Part shown: piece by piece, positions 46,156-59,200 of the stretch
Position numbering within the stretch: the first letter of the stretch is position 1
How the letters are laid out: every line of letters begins with the position of its first letter
DNA from: Echinometra lucunter
Lineage: Eukaryota; Echinodermata; Echinoidea; Camarodonta; Echinometridae
Reading direction: 5' to 3'
NCBI GenBank assembly: GCA_029962745.1
Contig: CM057162.1
Coordinates: forward strand, 21,231,319 to 21,295,318
DNA length: 64,000 nucleotides
The notes under the pieces: generated by a model
What the model was told of the DNA's origin: nothing
The model's input: the letters and a program-made list of their open reading frames with translations, nothing else
The model's database searches: none
Program-made: the position numbers and the translations under genes

Positions 46156-47060
46156 TATACATACATTTCAATGGGATATCCAGTCCATGAATGGAGACTT
46201 ATGATGGTTTGAGAATCAGGCCCCGGCTTAGTAATAGTGAAAAGTTTTAAATATTTTTTATCATTGTCTACTGGTAACACAGGCTTGTTAATCTACAATC
46301 AGAATACAACTTACTAGTCTAGTAGTGATGATGTGATGTTTATGCTCTATTCATCTTTGCAGCCAAAATGACTATAATGAATCATATTATTTCACAAAGA
46401 GTTGCCTTCCTGGCTACAAATTGAAAGTGTATTGTATCCCCATTTCATTTATGAATATCCCTGTCAGTTTTCTAATATGAATTTTTACTTCACTTTTATT
46501 GCAATGGTCACATGCCATTTTTTTTTTTATTTCAGTTTTGTCAATCTCGTGTTATTTCAGTTCAGTTTCCTTGCTCTCATTTAATTTTTGCTTAATTTGA
46601 ATTCTGTTTAGTCAGTTTATTTCAGTTTTAATTACATTTTTTTGGTATTTTCTAGTTCCTGCACAGTGCACACCATACAAGCTATATAGCTACCTGACCA
46701 ATTAGTATTTGCCACTTTAGCAGTGCTATGGGTATCACTTGTACTTAACATGTTAGTAATGTATGGCATATCTTATGTTTGTCTAACATGTTAGCTTTTG
46801 CATTTTTATTGTTCGTATTTCAGTTTAGATTTTACCTCACTATTTCATTGAAATTTTAATGTGCACCAAATAGGCCAGTTACCCTACCACTTAACTCTTT
46901 ATGAGCCAAGTACAGGATTTCCCTGTGTTCCCTGTGTCCTGCATCTGTGATCTAATCCAGTCTTGTTTTGAACAGACAAATCCTTATGCTAATCTGTATA
47001 TAATTTTCAGATAATCACATGTATACGTTTTTTATTTGAATGTCAATCTTCTCTATACAG

Positions 47061-47253
47061 ATAAGTCCCACCCTCCAATCAGGATGCAGCAGTCCAGCGG
47101 TGAGGAGAGTGAGAGTAAGCATCGTCCTGCGGGGACACGCACCGTGCCGGCTAGCGTCTTGAAAGCTGGGACAGAGGCGGTCGGGAACCTCACACCTGAA
47201 GAGGCAGAAGAATTACAGGTCCAGCTTGAGAAAGATAAGAGAGCTGTTTATCA
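47061..47253 (+). CDS. PKNOX: PKNOX coding exon 1
   Basis: Acceptor CTCTATACAG. Met at 47084 (A at -3) opens [20 protein letters not shown] and continues to [10 protein letters not shown] at donor GTAAGT. The 23 bases before the Met are open but need not be coding. Confidence 0.8.
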
Positions 47254-50200
47254 GTAAGTCATTTACCATCTTGATTTTACCCCCATTTTGCCATTTCATT
47301 TGATACATGTATGTGTTCTATTTCCAATTCCAATTCCACTATCGGTTCTTTTCAAATTGACATTGGAATTTTCCCTCAGTTCAAGGTGGATGCCATGCTC
47401 ATACACAAAAATGCGTAAAAAGGGTTGTTTTTCACGGATGGATTATATACGGGTGTACAGTGAAAAGGATATCAAAATTGCAACCAAAAAAAGGGTATAC
47501 TTTTACAACAGCTTGATTTGAAAATACCTGTTATGCTGTTATGACAGTGCCCCCCCCCCTGGATTGTACCTCAACAACTTTGCTCTCATCCATAGCAGTT
47601 CACTTTTGATCTCCACTGAGTCCCTATCTTAACTGACAGTTTCTCTCCTTTTTTTGGCAATGACTAACAATTTCCATGCCAACTTTTTGTAATGTCCCTT
47701 CAGGTCATTTGAAGTTCATCACTATATCCACCCTTGTTGAATTCTTTGCTTATGATTTTCCATTTTGCTTTTTATTTTAGTTTTCAATTTGTTTGAAATT
47801 CTTTTTCAATTCCCTCTCAAATCCTTTCCTATTTGTCATACTTGTACCCTTTTCAAACTCCTTCCCAACTGCTCCCCTATTCCCTGCTTTCCTATTCCTT
47901 TTAGATTTGTTTTTAATACTTTCAATTGCTCGCCAATTCCTTTCCAATTGCTCTCTTTTTTTTCTCCTTTGTAATGCATTTCAAATTCTTTCCTCTCCTT
48001 GTTTAATTCTTTTTTTCAATCCTCTTTCAATCATTCTTAAGTTTGCTTAAAATCTAAACCACGATAGATCTTAAATAAACATTATTTTCCCATTAGACAC
48101 CCACTATTCCCATTGATGGCATTGTTATTCGAGAAGTGTGAACAAGCCACTCAATCACCTGACCCACCGACATCTGCAAGCTTCGATGTGGACATTGAAG
48201 AGTTTGTCAACAGACTCAAGCGAGAGGGTAGTACATTCTTTCTGGAAGATACAGAAATTGATACATTAGTAAGTATGGTAGTAATAGATCAGCTTTTCTT
48301 CTTCAAATTGGCAATATCAGTATTTTTCTTTTTTTGATACACATTTTCTATAAAAAGTCTTATATCTGTAATGAATATAATTTGGCAGAGACTTTGTTGA
48401 GAAGTTGAAAAATTGCCAGTTTGCATGGAAAAACAGTGATCTTGAACTTACCATCAAGCTGCCACTTTAGGATTTAGTGCTTACTTTCCTTCAAAAAATA
48501 TTTTAGCATTGAATGACAAATACAGATGCAACGAAAATGACCACGTTATGTGTAGCATTTTTTTTGTTGCTGCTTTTTCTACTCACGTATTTGGTTTGTG
48601 ATTGAAAAAAGCTTGGCATCAGAAGTTATTGGGCCACACGATATGTAACTCACGTATGTTCTAGATTTTAAATTTTTTTTTATTAGTTTTGCACACTCGA
48701 ACTTTAGTACCTTACAAGTCATTACTGTTTAACCACATTCATTGTTGATTTTCCAGTTTTCCCTTGAAGCAAATGAAATTTATGACACAAATTATTCAGT
48801 TTCAATTTTAGTTTCATTGTCATGATTTGCCCGTAAACTATTTTATGATAGATAGTATCTACGGAGCATCATTTACTCTGTATACCATGGTTTTTTTTTT
48901 TAGTGTATCCCATTGGTAGACACACTATATCCTTTTGAATTTCATAACTCATACAAAAATATTGCTGATCTCAAACTTTAGAGGAAACACCCCTTGGTTT
49001 TTCACTCATCAGTGCTCTTACATAAAAGAGGACGGAGGTAGCTTGACACTGGGGCAGACTCGGCATTAAGCAGCAAAGTGCAAGCCCCACTTAAGATTTT
49101 AAAATAGCCTAATATTTCATGTCTTGCAGAATTTTACATCATGAAATTTCACCACTCTCTCTTCAGTAACTTCTTTACACTTTCTTATCAAATCAATGAG
49201 TAAAAGAAATGTTTACAAAGGTTACTCCATACAGAAATGCACACAAGTATTTGCGATCACATCAACTCTCATTCTTTCTCGATTTTGCGCTGTGTCAGAA
49301 ATGTTGTAGGATAGGTTGATTTTATCAGGGATCTTTTCAAAATGGCCCGCTCTTGAAGTGACCCTCTGCCACAAATGATTTAAATCTATCATGAAGTGTG
49401 GTGTTCTATTTTGTGAGACAGTCGCTGAGTTGTGCACCTTTCAGTGAATGTAAAAAAAATCTCAATCTCACTCATGCAAAGATGTATATAACACCTGCAG
49501 TTTTGGTTAGACATGAATTTCATGTTTGCATGGTAAGGCAAGCAGTGAATGGTAAAATATAAGGGCAGTTATCCAATAATTAAATGCATGTTTTATGTAA
49601 ATGAAAATAGGCCAAGGTTTTCATTTTTACCTAGAATTTATTTGTTTTCTACCGGTTTCTGTTCAAAATGTTCACAGATGATCAAAGCAATCCAAGTACT
49701 ACGAATACACCTCCTGGAACTGGAGAAGGTCAATGAACTTTGTAAAGATTTCTGCCATAGATATATCACATGCCTCAAGAGTAAAATGCACAGTGAAAAT
49801 CTCCTAAGAGATGAAAGGTAAGTGTGAACTACAATACAATAAACTGAAGAGAGAGAGAGAGAGAGAGAGGGGGGGGAGAAATGGGATCAGAGAAAGGGAA
49901 AAGGGGATGAGAGAAGCGAAAACAGAGAGAGAAAGAGAGAGAGGGGGAGTCATTGAAGTTTGTGAAGATTTCTGCCATAGATATATCACATGCCTCAAGA
50001 GTCAGATACATAGTGAGAATTTACCAGTGCTGTGTCCAAGTCCGAGTCCGAGTCGTCACCTCTGAGTCCGAGTCCGAGTCATCAACTCAAAGTCCGAGTC
50101 CGAGTACGAGTCCACGAGTCCAGAGTCAAAAAAAAAAAATCGAGTCCGAGTCACAAGTTAAGTTCACATTACATTGGACATCTTCCTAAACATGAAAACA

Positions 50201-53200
50201 AATTACATCTACAGTGGAACCTCAAAATAGAGAGTTCAGATATAACAAATCGCTTTTATAACAAGAACATCTTCCTAAACATGAAAACAAATTACATCTA
50301 CAGTGGAACCTCAAAATAGAGAGTTCAGATGTAACAAAACATTTGAAACAACACCTTCCCGCCCCCCCCCCCTTCATGAGACAATTTACCCTCGGTCATA
50401 GAGTTACATTGAATTAAATGCCCTCAGCTCAGTAAGGGCGAGCCGTCCAACCTCAGGTGCGTCGAACCCCTCAACCCAGAGGACGAGTGGTCGACCAACC
50501 AAGGTCATATATAATTATGCACGCGCAATTTTTGTAAATTTTGCAACTGATATAAAAAGCAGCGCAGATCATGCATACCGATCAGTGATGCTGCTGCGAG
50601 CTAGCTGCTGTACGCTAGCGAGCATAAATTATGCATGCTCAGCTCACAGCTAGTGTAACACTAGTAGGCCGCTGAATGTAAAACACACTGAATAAAGAGT
50701 AGTGGAGTACATTACAGTAGGCCTATACATATTTTAATTCATCAGGCAATTCATCAAGCAACAAAATACAAACAAAAATGTATTGAATGTCAATACTTTG
50801 GAAAAGGAGCAACACAGCACGGCCGCTTCTGCTTGAACTGGTGCGTGACTCAGCGTCGAGTCACGAGTCACGATTTCTGGGACCGAGTCAGAGTCAGAGT
50901 CCAAGTGAGAAAAACTGGACTCGAGTCCAAGTCATCAAAAATTAGACTCGAGTCCGAGTCTGGACTTGAGTCCATACTCGAGTCACACAGCACTGGAATC
51001 TACTCAGAAATGAAAAGTGGGCAAATAAGATTCATAGACATGAAGAGAGAGGGGTGACACAGACGTGAAAAGAAATGAAGGAGAAAAGAAATTATTCGGG
51101 GGGGGGGGTGGAGGAGGGAGAAGGGGGAGGAAAAAGACAGAGATGTGAGATTGCAGAGATAGATTAGAAAGAGAGGACAGAAAAGATAGAAGGGAAAGAA
51201 TATAGAAAAAGAGGGGATGAGAAAAAAGTAAATAGGCAAAAAAGAGAATGTGATTGGAGACTGGGAAGAAGAGGGAAGAGAGAGAAAACAATGAAGAAAG
51301 AGAGGAGTAAAGAGTGAATTGTGTTTTCTGGGATGAGAGAAAAAAAGAAAGAAAGAAAGAAACCAAAGAAGCAGTCTGTAAATGATTACAGATCAATTAA
51401 CCCATCAGGTATGATTTGATATTGGTTTAACACACATTTTTTTTTAGACACCAACCCCAGTTATCTTCAGCTAAGTATTCATTGGGTTAATAATAAGAAG
51501 TAATGGATAAGGAAACAACAAGAAAACCCCTAGAAAGATTACTAGTTTTCATGTCAGTGATGAATTGATATTAGAATACAATGTAGAGTGATAGATATTG
51601 ATATTATCTTTGGTCATGTTTTTCTGATGATTATAAAGAACTTTGATATTTCTCTTTGATTTTGCCAGGGGAGAGTCCACCCAGTTTGATAGTCAGTACT
51701 TATCCAATGGAGATCTCTTAGATCTAGAACCACCACCTAGTGAACATAATCAGGTATGTATACATTTGTGTATTAACCACACTTTAGTAAGGTCTGCTCT
51801 GATAGAAGAGTTCTTCGCTAGTGTACGTTTACTAGCAAAATGTCATTGATCAAATGTTGTAGGGTCATGCGTCATGAGGTCGCCTACTTTTTCGTTACAT
51901 GGCAATTCTACCTTCAGTAGTGTACTTTTCATTTTGAAACCTGATATCTACTAAAGTTTCAACCCTGTGAAAGCAAAAGTATATATTTTCTGAAAGGAAA
52001 TTACAAGAAGAATCTAAATATAAAAAATCCCACGAGGTGTAAGACGAAAGAATTATGGAAACATGAATATGGAAATTGTAATAATTCTTATTATCTCATT
52101 GTTTTCAACATAACTTTTTCTGTGGCACTCCTAAGGCAGTTCTAATGTTATATTCTTACAGGAGACATTCAGACCTTTTCAATGAGGTATAATTGTCTTG
52201 GGTTTGTGATCATATAATAACAAAAAAAAATCATAATTTTTGCCAAAAATATCAAACATTTTTATGAGCCACTGTATATAAAGTGTTCTATAATGTACTC
52301 ATGACAACCATGCTTATTTTTCGATCATAAGATAGTAAAGCTGAATATAATAGCTTTAATTTGGAACCAGATGTGAAGCCATATTGCAAGTTTTGAGCAA
52401 AAGATTGACATCTTCCCAAAACTATTGAAAAATGTAAGTTCCATATTGACTTTGTACAGGCAGTGCAAATTTTGACCTAAAATTCCAAGTATTCCAGTTT
52501 TTAACACTACCATTGATTAGCTAAACTCACATTTCAATCATAAAACAGTAAAGAGGAGTATATCAGCTTTAATTTGGTACAACATTTAAAGTCATATGAC
52601 AAGTTTTGACAAAAATATCAACATTTTTTTTTAAATGCACTGAAATCTTATTTTTCCCATTCATTTTGTACAAACTGCACCACTTCCGGCACCACCCCTG
52701 GCCTTCCAAATATAAAAGGCTGTAATTCAAGTTATATATTACCTATAGCTGTGAAACTTTACAGACTAATAGCATATTAATACAGCTTTAAGAGGATACC
52801 AAACTTATTATGATAGCCTCAATGATTCTGATAAAAGAAAAAAATCCACTTTGAAAGCACAAAATATAACAACACCACCCTTTTTGAGAGGCGAGTTCAT
52901 GACACATGACCATAGTATTTGATATTTGATATTAGACCCTTTGTGTGTTTTCTTTCAGATCAGCCAAAATCATCCCACCTCAACGCCAAACAGTCAGCCT
53001 GTTATACTACAACATGGAACACATTCACAAGCCAACCAAGTAAGTTTTCTTTTCCCCAATCCTTAAGGTTGTTGTATCTGATATGAATAAAAGGGTAGGG
53101 GACAGGGTTGCCAGATTGTTGCTAGTCTTCACGGCCAAACTCAACATAATTTATGGCCGAATTTGGCCAAACTATTTCATTTCACAGCCAAATTGTGGCT

Positions 53201-56200
53201 ACTTATAAATAAGATTAGGTATACCCCTATACTCAAATTCATGCTCTAATGCACTTCCTTAACTTCCTAAAGCCTGCATAAATAGTTTGACTTGATATTG
53301 AGTGACAATAAGATAAGATAAGATAAGATAAGATAAGATTTATTGACTCTATCGACCCCCTCTCGGGGTATGAGAGTACAAACATAAAAACATATTTACA
53401 AAAGATATACAAGCATAATAGATGTGAACATAATAGTATATAAAAATATTCAGCCTACAGTATATAGAATACAGAGTAAATACAACATGTAATGTACATG
53501 AATGAAATAACACAGAGCATTAACAGTTTAATATGGATTGTATAGATTAAATAGACAAAAACTAGTATCATACTTGAGCTATTTTTTTTTTGTATAGTTT
53601 TATTTCATTTTTTTTTCTTCGATTTTGTTTTGTTTGTATTTTAAAACGTTTTACAAGACTAGCCTGTCTGGCCGTTTGATTATCCTACCGCTACGGGTAC
53701 TTACAATTATATTGGTATTACTTTTGTTACTAGGCACATCGTCCTCAATATTTGACTTGGGAGACTGGTTGAATTGCAACATGATAGTTCTGGCAAATTT
53801 TGCTATTTTTTTAAGCTGGCAAGTATCAGCAGAATTAAATAACTTAGATATTTTAAGTGCACTTGACCTGATGTTATTGATATGTCTTGGTATATACAAG
53901 TTTCTCTCCTTCTGGAAGAAAGGACATTCAAAAAGGTAATGAAATTCATCACCTGAGTTTGAGGATAAACAAAGTGGACAATTTGTATCTTTCAATAAAC
54001 TTAAATCATACCTACTATTATTTACAGGTAGTGCATGTGACCGACAACGAAATTTGCTCAGAGTAACAATATCTTTCTTGCTTAGTACTAAAAAGTATGT
54101 TTCCATATGAGGATCATTTTTAAACATCCTATAATTCGTACAAATACGGTTAGACCAGGTTGATGATTTCCAGTCTTGTTGACACATGTCAGAAAGACGT
54201 GTTTTCAGAACATTGAGAATCCATTGACTGCTATGTCCATTACCCTGATGCAACCAAATGTTACCTAACCCTGCATTTTGAAAAATATCTTTGATACATT
54301 TTAGCCAGAGTGATGTGAAGGATGATTCATTGACAGTGTGCATGTGATTAAGCAGGTTATATAAAATATTTGAATACTTCTGTTGTTTTCCCTTAATTAT
54401 TCTTAACCAATATCCAACCATTCTACATTTGACTTGGTTCAATATCGGTCCACGTCCTGTTTCACCGTACACCATGCAGTCTGGTGTACATCTATTTACA
54501 TGTAGCATTGTCCTCAAGAATTTCCTATGGAAAATTTCAATCTGCTTTATGCACTCAAACCCCCACACTTCACAACCATACAGTAATACCGGCAATACCA
54601 TATGATCAAATAAGTGGCACTGTGTATCTACTGAAAGTTGTAATCTGTTTGCTTTTACCAGCATACAATATAAAGCCTTTCTGGCCTGTGTCACTTGCTT
54701 TGCTATTGCTTTCTTAAAACTACCATTATAATTGAATCGAATTCCAAGGTATACAAAATCATCTACAACATCAATCACATCACCACTTAGAGTGAAACTA
54801 GGTACATTTCTAACTTTTCCTTTAGAGAAAATAACAATCTTGGTTTTGCTTGTATTGACAGTCAACTGCCAAGTATTACAATAATTTTCTACTCCGTCTA
54901 ATGCTTTTTGCAATTCTTCTGGACTTTCTGCTAAAATTATGGTATCATCAGCATACAATAGACAGTGTAGTTTAACAAATGTTTCTACATCTTCATCATC
55001 TAGGTAGCCACGTATGTCATTTACCAAAGAGCTAAGACCACCGTAGAATCTGCTAAGATGTTCTTGAAATCATTCAAGTATATTGCAAATAACAAGGGGG
55101 AAAGGTTTTCCCCCTGGCGAACGCCAATGTTACATGTAAAAAATTCAGAACATTTACCATTTACAGTAACACAAGACTTTGCATATTTGTAAATGTTGTT
55201 GATAATAGTAAATATTTTGCCATTAACGCCTAACTTCAACAGTTTAAGCCATAAACTTGTTCTATCAATTAGATCAAAAGCTTTTTATAATCGATAAAAG
55301 CACAGTATAGACGTTTCTTTTTTTAACATAAAAATCAATTATGGACTTCAAAGCAAACACATGGTCAGTCGTTGAATAGCCTGAACGAAACCAGCCTGCT
55401 CTTCCCCAATTATTTGTTCAGCATCGAGGAACTGCGTAATCCTTTGATTAAAAATAGATGTAAATAGCTTACCTAAACAGCTTAACAGTGTGATTCCCCT
55501 ATAATTATCTGGGTTGGTATCTTGCCCCTTGTTTTTATAGATGGGGACAATTATTCCAATACACCATTCTGTGGGGACATAGCCACTATTCAAAACAACA
55601 TTGAAAAATTTCACTAAAATTTTAAGCATGCTTCGTGGACAGCTTTTCAAAAATTCATTTCGTAACAAATCCTTTCCACAGGCTTTAGCATTCTTCAAGT
55701 TCATTATCATTTTTTCAACTTCGTTTATTGTAATTGGTGCATTCAATACGTCATTTGTATCACCTGAATTAGTTACAAGGTCTACTAAAGTTATAGAGTT
55801 TTCAGACAGACTATTACCTAAGGAGCGAAAGTGATTTGCAAAATGTAATGTAATATGCAAGTTTCTAGATTTGAATCTAAGTATTGGAAGCGTCAGCATC
55901 ACTTCAGCCGCGCTCAGCATCAGAGGTGTTTTAATTGCTCAGTGGATAAGTCTCTGGACTTAACTGAACCACAGGATCCGGAGTTCGAATTTACATTTGC
56001 CCCCATTTGCCACGTCTTTCGGTCGGTCCCAGACGTAAATAATTATATTTGATTGATACGTCTGTAAAAAACTTGGAAAGCTGATATTAAACACATAATG
56101 ACAAAAATTCAACAACAACATCGACGATCATGGACCCTACCACTAGTGATAGGGGTAGGATCCACGGTCTGCCCTTATCTTTCCGACTGGTAATTTTCAG

Positions 56201-59200
56201 TGTTTAAATATGTACTTTCACATAAGAAAACAGATTTAGAATACTATTAGTTTGGAAAGTTTATACTCATCATTGTGACACACATGTGCTGAATAACAGG
56301 AAGAGGACCAATTATTCACAAAATATATTGGTCCATGGCACTCGAACAGTTTGAAATTCCCCTGTTATGTGCATGGATGCTTATATCGGCCCCATGCACC
56401 CCATAGACCGTACCAGCGTTTCATGAAGAGTCTTGTCGGTGATTTTCTCTGCCTAATAACACTCTCAGTCAATCAGATGCGAGGATTTTCAGCAGCTTAT
56501 AACATTTGTCAGTGAAAATCACCAACAAAACTCTTCATGGAACGCTCACAGGGCTTAATTCATGCATAGCACACGCCGTGGTACACCCGTACATGCAAGA
56601 CCTTATTGCATATTTACATATTTCAAGTGATTTTCTGTTTACATTTTCTATCTGATTATGAAAAAAGGCCAGAAATAAAACTGCAGGGCCAAAATACAGC
56701 CAAATTAGTTTGGCTGTGAAATTTAGTTTGGAAAAAAGGCCAAATGGCAACCCTGGCAGGGGGATAGCAAAAATAAGGATAATTAGGCTATACTTATAAA
56801 GCACATAATACACTTCTCTGTGTGCTGTACATATAGAAGTAAAACGTAATACATCAATACTAATTTAAAATTTATGTTATCAAACAATATAACTAAAATG
56901 TACAACAATTAAACAAAATGTGTAAATACAATAAATTGTAATTGAGTCAAGGTTTTAAGTACAGATTTGAAATTTACACAATCAGATGCATGTAAAATGT
57001 TTTGTGGGAGATTGGTGTTACATCCCTTGCTGATACACTACTCTTTACCATACTTTATTGAATTGAATCGACATCAGATCCTTCTTCTTGAATTCATGCA
57101 TTTATTGAATACCAGAGTTTGGTTTAGGTTCTAACCACAATCTGAACGTTTCCCCAGTTTTCACTTAACCTGTCGGATATGATCTGATCTTGGTATAACA
57201 CACATTTTCTGGAAAAGACTTTAAAGGCATTGGCTAACTTTGTGAGCAGCTGATTTAAAAAATTCTCAAACTAAGATGAAGCATGTGTATGAGTACTTGT
57301 ATTTGTACTCGGAAACCCTGAAACCAACCATTATTTGAAATGAAAAACTGTTAATAAGACGCAAATGCCGATTTTGTACGTTTTGGTCTCATGAGACAAA
57401 TAACTAGAGAAGCATTTTCATCCAGTTAAAAAAAAACGTTGGCTGCACCTCTCTCTGTGTACTGTGCATGATATGCATACACACACACACACACACACCA
57501 CCGTACTGTACATACAATGCATACACACACATACACTGTTCAGGTGAACTCTGTGCACATGCACGCTCCTTATGTCCAGTCTGTGCAACCGACCATTATA
57601 TTTTCTTCAAACATTGGTGTACATTTTTAATATTCAAAAATACTTTCCGTCGATACTATACTTTGAAACTTTCAGACTGGTATTTTTAAACCATAACTCT
57701 TGTGTTTATACCACTGTCAAGTAGCAAAATGAGATTTTTAAAAATTCTCACAATGTTAGCCTTTTACTTTAACCCAGGTTATCTCCGGACTAGTATTCAG
57801 CAGGTTACGTAAAGCAGTGTGTAGCTTACTCATCTCTGACAGATACAATGCTTCTATTTTAAAAGTAGTGTTATACAGTGCATATTCTGCAACCGTTTAA
57901 TCATATATGTGTTGTTATATTTTATCCTTTATTAACTCACAGTATCAGACAGCAACAGTAGTCAACTCTGCAGGTCAAGTAGTCTACACACCAGTCTTAC
58001 CACAAGGTGTGGTCACACCACAGGGAATTCTAACTCAAGTAAGTATACCAGTAGGTTCCATGGCATCTGCTCTGGTGACAAGTGTTCCCATGGAAAACCT
58101 CTGTGTTTAAGCCAAACATAAAACCTAACCCCAAACCGAACACCAACCCTAATCCTTATCCTCACATTATTCTGAACCAAAACCCCAACCAAAACCCCAC
58201 TCACAACCCCTATCACAACCCCAACCATACGCTTTCAGAAAAAATTAAGACAGAAGCAATAGTTGCAGGAGCAAATGTCATGTCACCCTTCCCTGAGTTA
58301 CAGGTACTACCTAATCTTGGTAATGGTAATTTTTAAGAGGTATGGAGTTTTAATGTTTTCTTTAACTGTTTATAGATCTGACATAAGAAAACAAGTAAAC
58401 ATGGACCAGTTTGAAAAGAGATTAGGGTTTGTTTGTAATGGTTTGTAAGGTATTTGAGTCATGTTTTTCTTTGTTTGCCATGTGCTTTATAATGAACACA
58501 TACAAACACGTGGGTGACAACAGCAGATTTATTTTATGAGTCATCCTGTGTAGGTTTTTTTTTTCAGAATTAAGCTTCCTCATACTCGGAGGAGCATCCC
58601 TTTTGCTTCCCTGATAGCATTTGTCTCAGTATGGTGGAAAGTGGAGCACTCTTTATTTGGGATAAAAGATGCTCCCCCAAACCCTTCCATTGTCCAAGGC
58701 CAACAATCACCATCACTGCCCTGGTCTGAAATGGCAGCCGTTGGATGTGGCAAGACTCGACAGAAGGTTAGAATATTCATGTTGTCTGCAGAGAAGCTTG
58801 TGTGTCAACTACAGCAATCATGGTGTTTTCCTTCTTGCAGTCCATTCCAGGCAACAATGCCCACCACCATCACCACCACAAGAAGAAATCCGACCCTCAA
58901 CAGCAGCAACAACATGTGGTTCCCATCATTCATGGTTCTACCCCCCTCTCACAGATTGGAATCTCCCACCAGGGTCAAAGTTCAGGCGGTCAGCAGCAGC
59001 AGCCTGCTCATAATATGCTGTCTCTCAACCAGGGTGATCTCAGAGTTGCAATGGCTGATGCTGCAGAGGTCAATGACCTACTCAATAAGAGGAAACCAAA
59101 AAGAGGGGTGCTGCCAAAACATGCAACAACAGTCATGAGGTCGTGGCTGTTCCAACACATAGTGGTAAGCTTGGCTTTCATTTGTACATTCTTAGATCTC

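Larger units (their letters stand above)
33808..47060 (+). other. Presumed first intron of the PKNOX-type gene
   Basis: About 13 kb. Contains GT-rich sequence after the donor, degenerate repeats at 35040-35500, hAT MITEs, foldback elements, a LINE-like tail with (ATT)n, and two copies of the TTAAAGGCATTGG family. Two perfect PREP-PBX decamers lie at 40454-40463 and 44960-44969. Stretches 33810-34970, 35520-36600, 42000-44200 and 46160-47040 show no recognisable gene. Confidence 0.45.
53103..56755. mobile_element. hAT-like element carrying nested LINE and SINE
   Basis: Left end CAGGGTTGCCA and right end TGGCAACCCTG are exact inverted repeats, each next to GGCCAAA motifs. The flanks GTAGGGGA (53095-53102) and GCAGGGGG (56756-56763) match at 6 of 8 bases, fitting a decayed 8-bp TSD. 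A 5'-truncated LINE (53309-55920) and a SINE (55935-56072) fill most of it, so the original hAT element was probably about 1 kb. Confidence 0.7.

Noticed and set aside
46360..46440. Possible upstream PKNOX coding exon with ATGACTATAATG after an acceptor
   Set aside because: The frame reaches a stop quickly and no good donor precedes it.
58641..58770. Extra PKNOX exon reading [20 protein letters not shown] before exon 7
   Set aside because: No acceptor gives phase 0 in that frame, and exon 6 already joins exon 7 in phase 0. Kept out of the model, though transcript data could reverse this.
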